Source: an uncultured Gammaproteobacteria bacterium (GTDB lineage Bacteria > Pseudomonadota > Gammaproteobacteria > Pseudomonadales > Azotimanducaceae_A). Taken from it: DNA of 17,681 nucleotides. Positions 8,060 through 14,725 of the stretch are shown here, piece after piece. The stretch lies in NCBI GenBank assembly GCA_913049565.1, contig CAJWZG010000030.1:1-17681 (forward strand), in the 5' to 3' direction. Position numbers and translations under genes: made by a program. Under the pieces are notes generated by a model. That model was not told the origin of the DNA. It saw nothing but the letters and a program-made list of their open reading frames with translations, and searched no databases. The number at the start of each line of letters is the position of its first letter. Positions within the stretch are counted from its first letter, which is position 1.

Positions 8060-10333
8060 CTAGACCTCCTCTGCGTCCCTAACTATAACCTGTTCGCCAT
8101 CCCCATTGATCGAAAACGCCAACAACGTCAAATCATCTCGGTACGGCGCGCCCCCTCGATACAAATCCACGTTGGTCATAATGTTATCAACGAGGCCATC
8201 TGGGGTTGTTTGTGTCGAATTCTGCAACGTACGAAGCACCCTTCGACGTCCAAACGCGATAGGCCGATCCTCGGCACTCATGACATCGGTAACACCGTCG
8301 GTGAGCATTACGAAAGCCCCTTCGGGGTTATCTATTACGTGGGTAGTGAAATCAAAAGCCCCACCTGAACGCGATGAACCAACAGACTTTCTATCACCTT
8401 TTATTTCCGAGGCACCTTGGTTGGTCACGCGGAACAACGACGACTTGGCCCCAGCAAACTCAAGCTGGCGTTCTTTTCGATGGTATATACAGACGGCACC
8501 GTCGAACCCCTCATCGATTTTCTCATTCGAGCTGTCGGTTTGACTGAGCATCTCCATAACGAAACTATGCGCTTTAGACAGATAGTCTCCTGCATTTTGC
8601 TTCTCTTGCTCATCGACCGCACGCCTTAGTACTGACTGGGCGATAATGGATAAAAAGGCGCCCGGAACACCGTGCCCGGTGCAATCGACTACCGCGATGT
8701 ATACGCGGTCAGGGAGCGAGTGCACAAAGTAAATATCACCGCCTACAAGATCTCGAGGACGCCAATGCACCTTGAACGAAATGTCGCCCGGATACTGCTT
8801 TGGCAGCAATGCGTTCTGTAGTCGGGCAGCATAGCGAATCGATGAGTCGATTTCGTCACGAGTTCGAACGAGTTCTTCTGTCCGCGCGTTAATGAGTTCG
8901 GTCACTTGATCTGACATCTTGGAAAACGCCACACCCATCAACTCTATTGAGGCTCGCTCTTTAGCAGTGTCGTCACCGGTCTCCACCTGCTGTCTCATAT
9001 GCTCAATATCGCCGAGCATCGAATCCTTAGAACCGCCTTCAAGTTCACCAGCAAGGATTTCCATTTTTTCAAAAATCATGTTGTCGCGTTCGTCACGGCG
9101 ACGTGAACGATCAACCCGCTGCTCTTCGTTTTCCACCAATACTCCTCGGTATTGATCAATCGCGCCGGAGAGCCTGCCCACCTCGTCGTTGTCCGAGGCG
9201 AGGATCCTATTTCTCTCAGGCATCTCTAAGGAAAGGTCTCCTTGCGCCATGCCACGTAAAATATCAATCGCGACCTTAATCTGGCCAAAAGCGCCCCAAA
9301 TCAAACCTAAAATCACCGCAACAACAAGCAATACAGTCGCGATTAAACTAGCATAGGTACTGTTCGTGGTTTGAACTTGTTGCGCGATACTGGCCCTTTG
9401 ATCCTTAAAAATTAGCAGGCTGATCTCTTCAGCGGTCGCTTGGTAACTCAGCGGTATAGACGTTATTGAAACACCTAGTTCGCCAATCACTTCACTAAAC
9501 GTCGCATCCGTCGAACCTTCAGCTAGACGCTCGCCTTCCGCAACCAATTTACGCAAATTGGAGACGCCGTATTCGGTTGAACTGGATCCTCCATCATCGT
9601 AATAGTCGTCCAAGCTAATGCTCTGCCCGTTCGAGCGCACGGCTAGACGCACCTCAAAGTCTTCACTGAATAACTCCAGATTATCAACGAGGTTTTTTCC
9701 AACCACAACGAGGGCTACGGCCTCTTCGCTCGCATCGAGCACCCCGAAGGAAAGGGAGTCATTGATCGAAAGGGGTTTATCGCCAGTGATGTCAGTGATG
9801 CGCACGATATTGCGCGTCGGGCGTTGAATAGCATTGCGCAGAAAACTGTCAAAGTTAAGGAAGAAGTCAGGTCGAGCGGCTTTTCCGCAGGGATCTGCGC
9901 CATGCAGGAACAAGCCTGATAAGCAATACACTTGACGCCCCGTAATGGTGTAGGCCATCACAAAGCTGATCTCTTCTAAATCCACCGCATCCATGAACAA
10001 CTGATCAAAGTAATCTCTAGCTAGATCTGGGCGGTCCGACTGTAACGCAGCTACCAAAGGGTTATCTTGACCGGATTCGTCAAAACCATTGTCTAGAGGA
10101 TCCCAAAGCCTAGTGATCTCAGGGTCGCCGAGTTCAGGATCAAATTGTTCAACGGAGCGCTCAAACTGCGCATCCGAGGCCGAAAGCCAAGCGGCACTGT
10201 AGGTCTCTGCTAGCGCTTCAGAAGTAAACTGGTCCGACGCCTGCGTTAAGGTTTCATTAGAAATGTAGAAAATAGAAAGAAGGATCGCGAAACCAGCGAT
10301 TAATAAGGTAAGGAGTTTGTTGCGAATCGACAT
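8060..10333 (-). CDS. siaA: SiaA-like membrane PP2C phosphatase with HAMP domain
   Basis: Inner-membrane sensor phosphatase of 757 residues, predicted to dephosphorylate the SiaC-like protein in response to a periplasmic signal. Layout: TM1 at 8-24; a periplasmic domain of about 300 residues (25-327) with a single Cys pair, C137 and C149; TM2 at 328-348; HAMP at about 349-400, including GMAQGDLSLEMPE and DEVGRLSGAID; a long charged helical linker at 400-500; and a SpoIIE/PP2C catalytic domain at 500-742. Catalytic motifs are RDLVGGDIYFV (D528, D533), VVDCTGHGVPGAFLS (D550), VMLTDGVTDVM (D679) and YRDDLTLLAF (D733, D734), so all metal-binding aspartates are kept. YAARLQNALLP introduces the domain as in other SpoIIE-type phosphatases. 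It is somewhat long for SiaA because of the sensor and linker. The ribosome binding site is weak. It lies 55 bases after the TonB-like gene, probably in the same transcript. Confidence 0.93.
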   Translation of the reverse strand: MSIRNKLLTLLIAGFAILLSIFYISNETLTQASDQFTSEALAETYSAAWLSASDAQFERSVEQFDPELGDPEITRLWDPLDNGFDESGQDNPLVAALQSDRPDLARDYFDQLFMDAVDLEEISFVMAYTITGRQVYCLSGLFLHGADPCGKAARPDFFLNFDSFLRNAIQRPTRNIVRITDITGDKPLSINDSLSFGVLDASEEAVALVVVGKNLVDNLELFSEDFEVRLAVRSNGQSISLDDYYDDGGSSSTEYGVSNLRKLVAEGERLAEGSTDATFSEVIGELGVSITSIPLSYQATAEEISLLIFKDQRASIAQQVQTTNSTYASLIATVLLVVAVILGLIWGAFGQIKVAIDILRGMAQGDLSLEMPERNRILASDNDEVGRLSGAIDQYRGVLVENEEQRVDRSRRRDERDNMIFEKMEILAGELEGGSKDSMLGDIEHMRQQVETGDDTAKERASIELMGVAFSKMSDQVTELINARTEELVRTRDEIDSSIRYAARLQNALLPKQYPGDISFKVHWRPRDLVGGDIYFVHSLPDRVYIAVVDCTGHGVPGAFLSIIAQSVLRRAVDEQEKQNAGDYLSKAHSFVMEMLSQTDSSNEKIDEGFDGAVCIYHRKERQLEFAGAKSSLFRVTNQGASEIKGDRKSVGSSRSGGAFDFTTHVIDNPEGAFVMLTDGVTDVMSAEDRPIAFGRRRVLRTLQNSTQTTPDGLVDNIMTNVDLYRGGAPYRDDLTLLAFSINGDGEQVIVRDAEEV

Positions 10334-10388
10334 ATTTTACTTTTTTCTGTTGTCTGAGGGTCTTGTTAAATGCAAAGAGTAGTAATGA

Positions 10389-10769
10389 CTAGCCCTCGAG
10401 CCTGTATGCGACGGTCATCTGGACGTCATTCACTTGGGTGGGCTCTCCGTCGATAATATGCGGTTTGAATTTCAGCGTTTCCATGTACCGCATGGCCGAA
10501 CGATCGAACATTCGCCGCGGCTTAGACTCAACGATAACCGAACCGATCGCATTACCTTCCACATCGATAGAAAAACGCACTAGCACTGAACCGCTAACAC
10601 CGTAAGATTTAGCCCTCCTTGGAAAAACAGGTTGGCCTTTTGCAACCAGTTCTACCTCAACGTCACCTATGCCAGTGACTTGACCGATATAAGTATCTGC
10701 GGCCCAACTTAAGGAAGCGGCGATAGCGCCTAGGGCAATTAATATTGAAGCAACAACTCTCGTCATCAT
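10389..10769 (-). CDS. Secreted TonB C-terminal-domain protein
   Basis: 126 residues: an N-terminal signal sequence or anchor (TRVVASILIALGAIAASLSW, likely cut after SWA or SWAA) and then a single TonB C-terminal domain. Family marks are GQPVFPRRAKSYGVSGSVLV at 45-64, RFSIDVEGNAIGSVIVESKP at 65-84, FDRSAMRYMETLKFKPHIID at 88-107, and a final strand VQMTVAYRL. The proline-rich periplasm-spanning linker of a true TonB is missing, and no ExbB/ExbD genes are nearby, so it is unlikely to energise receptors alone. It may instead bind periplasmic partners. The start at 10769 is chosen because GAGAG lies before it; an ATG 18 bases upstream has no ribosome binding site. It is the first gene of the likely operon with siaA, siaC and siaB, which hints at a periplasmic role next to the SiaA sensor. 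Confidence 0.85.
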   Translation of the reverse strand: MMTRVVASILIALGAIAASLSWAADTYIGQVTGIGDVEVELVAKGQPVFPRRAKSYGVSGSVLVRFSIDVEGNAIGSVIVESKPRRMFDRSAMRYMETLKFKPHIIDGEPTQVNDVQMTVAYRLEG

Positions 10770-10804
10770 TTTTTCTCTCACGAACATGGTTTAACGTATT
10801 CTTG

Positions 10805-10983
10805 TTTTTTTCGACCGCGTCCGTCGGGAACGCTTGATCGATTTCAGGTTGCAGATGTTACCCATTTGTTCACAGTACAGTAAACAACGACTGTATCTCT
10901 TTATCGGTGATTTTTTTCGACCGACTCTCGTTGCATTTTCAAAATTCCAGTCTTGTTAATCAAAAAAATTATGTTTTTTCGAA
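10805..10983. repeat. Three T-tract/CGA direct repeats
   Basis: TTTTTTTCGACCG occurs at 10805-10817 and again, identical, at 10911-10923. A shorter relative, TTTTTTCGAA, is at 10974-10983. All are in the same orientation upstream of the TonB-like/sia operon. They could be bending A/T tracts or binding sites. The stretch 10770-11042 otherwise contains no gene. Confidence 0.4.
10866..10887. promoter_or_regulatory. Imperfect 22-bp palindrome, candidate operator
   Basis: The site starts TTGTT and ends AACAA, with an internal GTAC centre; 18 of 22 positions obey dyad symmetry. It lies about 100 bases upstream of the first gene of the sia-containing operon. TAACAT just downstream on the minus strand could be a -10 element, so the palindrome would overlap the -35 region. 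It does not match the LexA, Fur or CRP consensus well. Confidence 0.4.
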
Positions 10984-11042
10984 TGTAAGAAGCTATAACG
11001 CTTCCCTCGATAAGCATTCCAATGAGGCCTCAGTTAAGGGCC

Positions 11043-11727
11043 TTATACGTCGTGGAAGGAAAGAGCTAGCTGCTTAAACGACAAAGAGCAGTCATAGGTG
11101 GCACCCGCCGGTACCACAACCCAAACGATGTACAGCCAAATCAAAAAACCGGAATTGCAGCTAGTGCCCCGTAAATCGCTTCACAGACAAAACAATCGGA
11201 CGTCCGAACATTGAACTCTATCGCTAATTTAAAAATCACCCCCGTGACAAACCGTCGATCAGCGCATGAGCCCGTTGCACCTACGAATTAGGTACAAACC
11301 TAAAAAGGAGGCTGACCGCTAAAGCAACGCAACGCCAGTTTCAAGACGGTTTAACTAGACACCAGCTCGCGTTGAAGTGGCGCTCGATAATCAGCAGCAG
11401 GAGTGCTGTCACAGCAAGCCCAATAAAACCGGATAATGGTAGCTGTTGCGCTTTATGAGCGAACTCTTTCAAATTCTCACGAACCAGCGTTGAACTAGCT
11501 GGTACGAAATTTTAAAATACAAAGTGCTGAACCTCGGCAGTCAAGGCCGTATATTCGGGGGGAAGGTTAGCCCCGTATAGACCACTGTTATCGCTGGAAC
11601 TAGAGCGAGCTTGAAGGTAGAAGCCTAAGATCCCGCAACGGTCAGGCAAATCTACCTGAGTAAACGCGCGACAAACCGCTGAGCTCGTTGCCAAACTTCC
11701 CGCAGTACAAATGGCCTGTGCGTTCAC
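11043..11727 (-). pseudogene. yihY: Decayed YihY/BrkB-family membrane protein gene
   Basis: Reading the minus strand across three frames recovers most of a YihY-family polytopic inner-membrane protein (the family once misnamed RNase BN). In order: RAQRFVARLLR, then a TAG at 11652-11654; ICLTVAGS, then a TAG at 11625-11627; FKLALVPAITVVYTGL; a frame change; EYTALTAEVQHFVF, then a TAA at 11512-11514; NFVPASSTLVRENLKEFAHK and GFIGLAVTALLLLIIERHFN; a TGA at 11341-11343; SLLFRFVPNS, then a TAG at 11281-11283; RAHALIDGL; a one-base loss; GVIFKLAIEF and CEAIYGALAAIPVF; another one-base loss in a T-run; LIWLYIVWVVVPAGA; and a final TAA at 11043-11045. A family protein is about 290 residues, and a central segment after HFNASW seems deleted. 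The order of motifs matches E. coli YihY (for example HFIF..FLPA, IVTALLL, IYGVLAVIPILFVW). Damage is too heavy for sequencing error alone. Confidence 0.85.
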
Positions 11728-11762
11728 TCGTCACTTTTCACTGTATTCCTGCCTCTGGGGCA

Positions 11763-12629
11763 CTACGGGGCTGGCCCGCGAGTCAGCGGGCGATTTTCAT
11801 CTGTCGCCCACTCAGACATGGAACCGTCGTACACACCCACATCATGGTGTCCCAGCAACGCACACGCAAAACCATCCAATGTCGCTGCAATGCCACCACC
11901 GCAGTAAATGAGTGTTCTAGAACCACTCAGCATGCCTTGAGCTGCAAGTAACTCCCGAAGTTCGTCCGCAGGCAGTAGAAACTCGTCCCTGAGCACATCC
12001 GAAAAGTAGAGCGAGCGACTTCCTGGTATATGTCCTCGGCGGCCGTAATAAAAATCGCCTGTGCCCTCATAAAGGGCCGGTGACAACGCGTTAATAGTAC
12101 AAACCGAGTCACTGATACCCTGAAGTACTTCTGCGGTATCGGCAAACAGCGCTGAGCGAGGCGATGGGGTGAATGTCGTAGTTGCATAGCGTTCCTCTCC
12201 GGCGCCTACCGGCAGCCCAGCTGCTAACCAAGCGGCCAAGTTTCCGTTGAGCACTCGCACGTTGTTGTGACCAGCATAACGAAGCAACCACCAAGCGCGC
12301 GTTGCCCACATTAGATGACTAGAAGAGTACAAAACCACTAGGTTATCTTGGGCGATCCCATCGCGGCCAATCGCGCCTGCCAGCTCCTCTAAACTTGGTA
12401 GCGTGTTGTTGTAAGCCGATCTCGTATCCGACCAATCCTCACTCAAATTTAGAAACCCTGCTCCGGCAATATGCTCTGCAAGGTAATGTGTCCGACCAGG
12501 TTCAGATCGATACCCTTGCTCGGTTTGATGCAGCAGTACCGAGGTGTCGAACACCCTCAGCGACGGGTTTTCCATTTGCTCAGCAAGCTCTGCAACACTT
12601 ATCAGGTATTCTGGGTGTTCATATGTCAT
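11763..12629 (-). CDS. Two-domain rhodanese sulfurtransferase
   Basis: 288-residue tandem rhodanese protein, like thiosulfate or 3-mercaptopyruvate sulfurtransferases (SseA type), which move a sulfane sulfur from a donor to a thiol or cyanide acceptor through a cysteine persulfide. The N-terminal domain (about 8-140) is the inactive structural copy, with SSSH replacing the active loop at 102-105 and ATRAWWLLRYAGH following. The C-terminal domain (about 160-285) carries the catalytic loop IYCGGGIAATLDG with C243. RRGHIPGSRSLYF at 197-209 and VYDGSMSEW at 266-274 are standard rhodanese signatures. The CGGGIA loop differs slightly from CGSGVTA of SseA, so donor preference is open. No signal peptide is visible, so it is probably cytosolic. 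The start has GGAG ten bases upstream. It is divergent from the CoA-transferase gene across about 200 bases. Confidence 0.92.
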   Translation of the reverse strand: MTYEHPEYLISVAELAEQMENPSLRVFDTSVLLHQTEQGYRSEPGRTHYLAEHIAGAGFLNLSEDWSDTRSAYNNTLPSLEELAGAIGRDGIAQDNLVVLYSSSHLMWATRAWWLLRYAGHNNVRVLNGNLAAWLAAGLPVGAGEERYATTTFTPSPRSALFADTAEVLQGISDSVCTINALSPALYEGTGDFYYGRRGHIPGSRSLYFSDVLRDEFLLPADELRELLAAQGMLSGSRTLIYCGGGIAATLDGFACALLGHHDVGVYDGSMSEWATDENRPLTRGPAP

Positions 12630-12831
12630 ACAGCATAATCTCCATTGACGACTTTATTCTCGAACCCGCGACCGTAAGCCTATAACAACATTGCACCTAT
12701 CGACTTTCAATCCGCTTGCTTATTCGCGTAAAGCTTTGTTGGCGCACGCTAAAAGCGCTTCTGTCCTAGTGCCGTATGATCTAATCTTACCGAGCCAATC
12801 TGCCAACATTGTCATACTGGGGAGAAGACAT

Positions 12832-14052
12832 ATGGAGCAGCAAGTAGAGCTGGGTAAGCCTCGAACCGGACCGCTGAACGGTATTCGGGTAGCGGACTTT
12901 TCCGCCATATTTTCGGGGCCTATCGCTGGCGCCATGCTTGCTGACCAAGGTGCTGACGTTATTAAAGTAGAAGCGTTCTCCGGCGATTTGATGCGGCGAG
13001 GTTTCCCTCAAAGCGGCGGTTTGGCGAGTGCTTTCACTAACATGAACCGCAACAAGCGGGGTCTCAGCGTCAATTTGCAGACGGACCAAGGTAGGGCAAT
13101 TGCTTCTAAACTGATACTTTCCTGTGATGTCGTGCTAGAGAACTTTCGCCCCGGCGTGATGGAACGCCTCGGTCTCGGCTACGACAAATTTGAAGACCAA
13201 CACCCCAAACTCGTTTATGCGTCCATCAATGGTGTCGGCTCAACTGGCCCCTATGCCAATCGACGCGTTTATGATGCGGTCATCCAGGCCGTTTCAGGGT
13301 TCACTGCGCTTCGTGTCGACGGCAAACCAGAAATGGTCAATAGCCTAGTTTGCGACAAGGTCACTTCTCTTACTGCCGCCGAAGCAATCGTCGCAGCTCT
13401 GTTCTGTGCTGAACGCACAGGCCAAGGTCAGCGAGTTGAAATCTCAATGCTGGATGCAGCTTTGTCTTTCCTTTGGCCTGACACGATGAACAATTTTACG
13501 TTTATGGACGATACGATCGAGCCGGTTGCTCCACTGGATCATTCGGTTTTTCTGCACCAGACCAAGGACGGCTGGATTGCAAGCATGCCAGTTCAAGAGG
13601 CTGAATTTTTTGGCATATTCAGAGCACTCGACCTGCCTGAGCTCGTCGACGATCCGCGTTTTCAGTCAACTGCAACCAGGTTAGAGCATCGTGACGAGCT
13701 ACGGGCGCTGATGGACGCGGCGTATCCTAAATTCACTACTGAGTCTTTGTGCGAGCGCTTCGAATCAGAAGATGTACCCTTCTCTCGGCTGAATACCCGG
13801 GAAGAAGTGATCGACGACCCTCAGGTGCAGGCCATGGGTGCATTACTGAACTACCGTCACCCTGATGCAGGCTGGATTCGCACTCCGCGACCTGCCGCAC
13901 AATTTGCGCGAACACCCAGCAGCATTTACGCCCATACGCCTCAGCTTGGTGAGCATTCGGCGGAAGTGCTTCATGAGCTGGATTTTTCACCCGCACAGAT
14001 CCAAGATTTCATAGAACAAGAGATCATCTTGAACGGGAAATCTGAAATATAA
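12832..14052 (+). CDS. CaiB/BaiF-family CoA-transferase
   Basis: Class III CoA-transferase of 406 residues, the usual length, which moves CoA between carboxylic acids through an aspartyl-acyl/CoA mixed anhydride; cytosolic homodimer. Seen: LNGIRVADFSAIFSGPIAG at 15-33, LADQGADVIKVEA at 36-48, NRNKRGLSVNL at 72-82, LENFRPGVMERLGLGYD at 102-118, and the catalytic aspartate D148 in RRVYDAVIQAVSG. EISMLDAAL at 203-211 and the late DPRFQS and FSRLNTREEVIDDPQ are further family marks. The ATG at 12832 is preferred to one 141 bases upstream because GGGGAGAAG precedes it and the family fold begins there; the extra N-terminal residues look random. Substrates cannot be told from sequence. The acyl-CoA ligase gene downstream on the other strand suggests shared acid catabolism. 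Confidence 0.95.
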   Translation: MEQQVELGKPRTGPLNGIRVADFSAIFSGPIAGAMLADQGADVIKVEAFSGDLMRRGFPQSGGLASAFTNMNRNKRGLSVNLQTDQGRAIASKLILSCDVVLENFRPGVMERLGLGYDKFEDQHPKLVYASINGVGSTGPYANRRVYDAVIQAVSGFTALRVDGKPEMVNSLVCDKVTSLTAAEAIVAALFCAERTGQGQRVEISMLDAALSFLWPDTMNNFTFMDDTIEPVAPLDHSVFLHQTKDGWIASMPVQEAEFFGIFRALDLPELVDDPRFQSTATRLEHRDELRALMDAAYPKFTTESLCERFESEDVPFSRLNTREEVIDDPQVQAMGALLNYRHPDAGWIRTPRPAAQFARTPSSIYAHTPQLGEHSAEVLHELDFSPAQIQDFIEQEIILNGKSEI

Positions 14053-14129
14053 AAAGCACCTGCACAATACTCAATGGAATCAATTTGGATGAATACCACT
14101 ACGACGAAACACCACCGATGGAGATCACT

Positions 14130-14684
14130 ATGCAAATAAAAACACTACTTTTGTGCATCATTACCGGCGTTGGCCTTATCTCGGTCAACGCCGCATCGGC
14201 AGCTCAAAGTTTTCCTGCCGACTTACCGACGTTTAGCTGCGAGATAAAACCTCTGACCCGGGAAGGCCTAAAGACCGCAAAAGCCAATCGAGAGCGTTTT
14301 GCGAAAGCCTGTCTTGCCTGTATCGGCGATGAGTGCGCTATGCGCATTTGGCCAACGGAGTATGAAGACCGAGAAACGTTGTGTCGAAACACCTACTGTT
14401 TGCCCAGCAAAGTAAGCCGAACCGCTTTTTCCGAAGGTTACAACATGAGCTATCGCTACAATTTTCGCATCAACGCTGACGGTAGTTCTGAGGTTTTGGG
14501 TGGTGAATACCTCGACGGCGAACCGAGAGGTGTTACCGGCAAGAAAACGAAAGAGAAGCATCAAGAGTTATTGCGCAAGGTAATCTCGAAAGTTCAGTAC
14601 GAGCCGATAATCATCGCCGGCAGCGCCAAGTCGCTCATTAACCTTGAAACTGTCTTCGAGGTAGGCGCGAATTATGAGGAGTAA
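14130..14684 (+). CDS. Secreted cysteine-rich protein with TonB-C-like tail
   Basis: 184-residue protein that I cannot assign to a named family. Residues 1-24 are a signal peptide (KTLLLCIITGVGLISVNAAS, cut near ASA), so it is periplasmic. The mature part has six cysteines, C37, C61, C64, C69, C85 and C90, all in its first half and including a CLAC pair, enough for three disulfides. The second half carries no cysteine. It reads RYNFRINADGSSEVLGGEYL at 109-128, then a helix ending LLRKVISKVQYEPIIIAG and a last strand LINLETVFEV. This matches the strand-helix-strand ending of TonB C-terminal domains, where a helix is followed by F/Y-x-P and a closing beta strand. The ATG at 14130 is chosen because GGAG lies six bases before it; an ATG 45 bases upstream adds a charged stretch before the signal. 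It follows the CoA-transferase after 77 bases. Confidence 0.75.
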   Translation: MQIKTLLLCIITGVGLISVNAASAAQSFPADLPTFSCEIKPLTREGLKTAKANRERFAKACLACIGDECAMRIWPTEYEDRETLCRNTYCLPSKVSRTAFSEGYNMSYRYNFRINADGSSEVLGGEYLDGEPRGVTGKKTKEKHQELLRKVISKVQYEPIIIAGSAKSLINLETVFEVGANYEE

Positions 14685-14725
14685 GCGCGCTTAAATTTGC
14701 TCTTTTCGGTGGGTTCGCGCGTCGG

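Noticed and set aside
10389..10769. A true TonB energy transducer for the receptor at 17022
   Set aside because: There is no proline-rich linker, no exbB/exbD nearby, and more than 6 kb and many unrelated genes lie between the two.
11010..11240. A structured non-coding RNA or riboswitch in the gap upstream of the sia operon
   Set aside because: Local GC-rich inverted repeats suggested it, but minus-strand translation reads as the C-terminal part of a YihY-family protein (IYGALAAIPVF, LIWLYIVWVVV), which explains the sequence better.
11512..11727. A real 71-residue protein on the minus strand
   Set aside because: It is only the frame between damage points in the decayed yihY-like gene. Just its end (EVQHFVF) matches the family, and no ribosome binding site is visible.
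12691..12831. A 47-residue N-terminal extension of the CoA-transferase
   Set aside because: The extension has no family resemblance, and the ATG at 12832 has a strong ribosome binding site directly before it.
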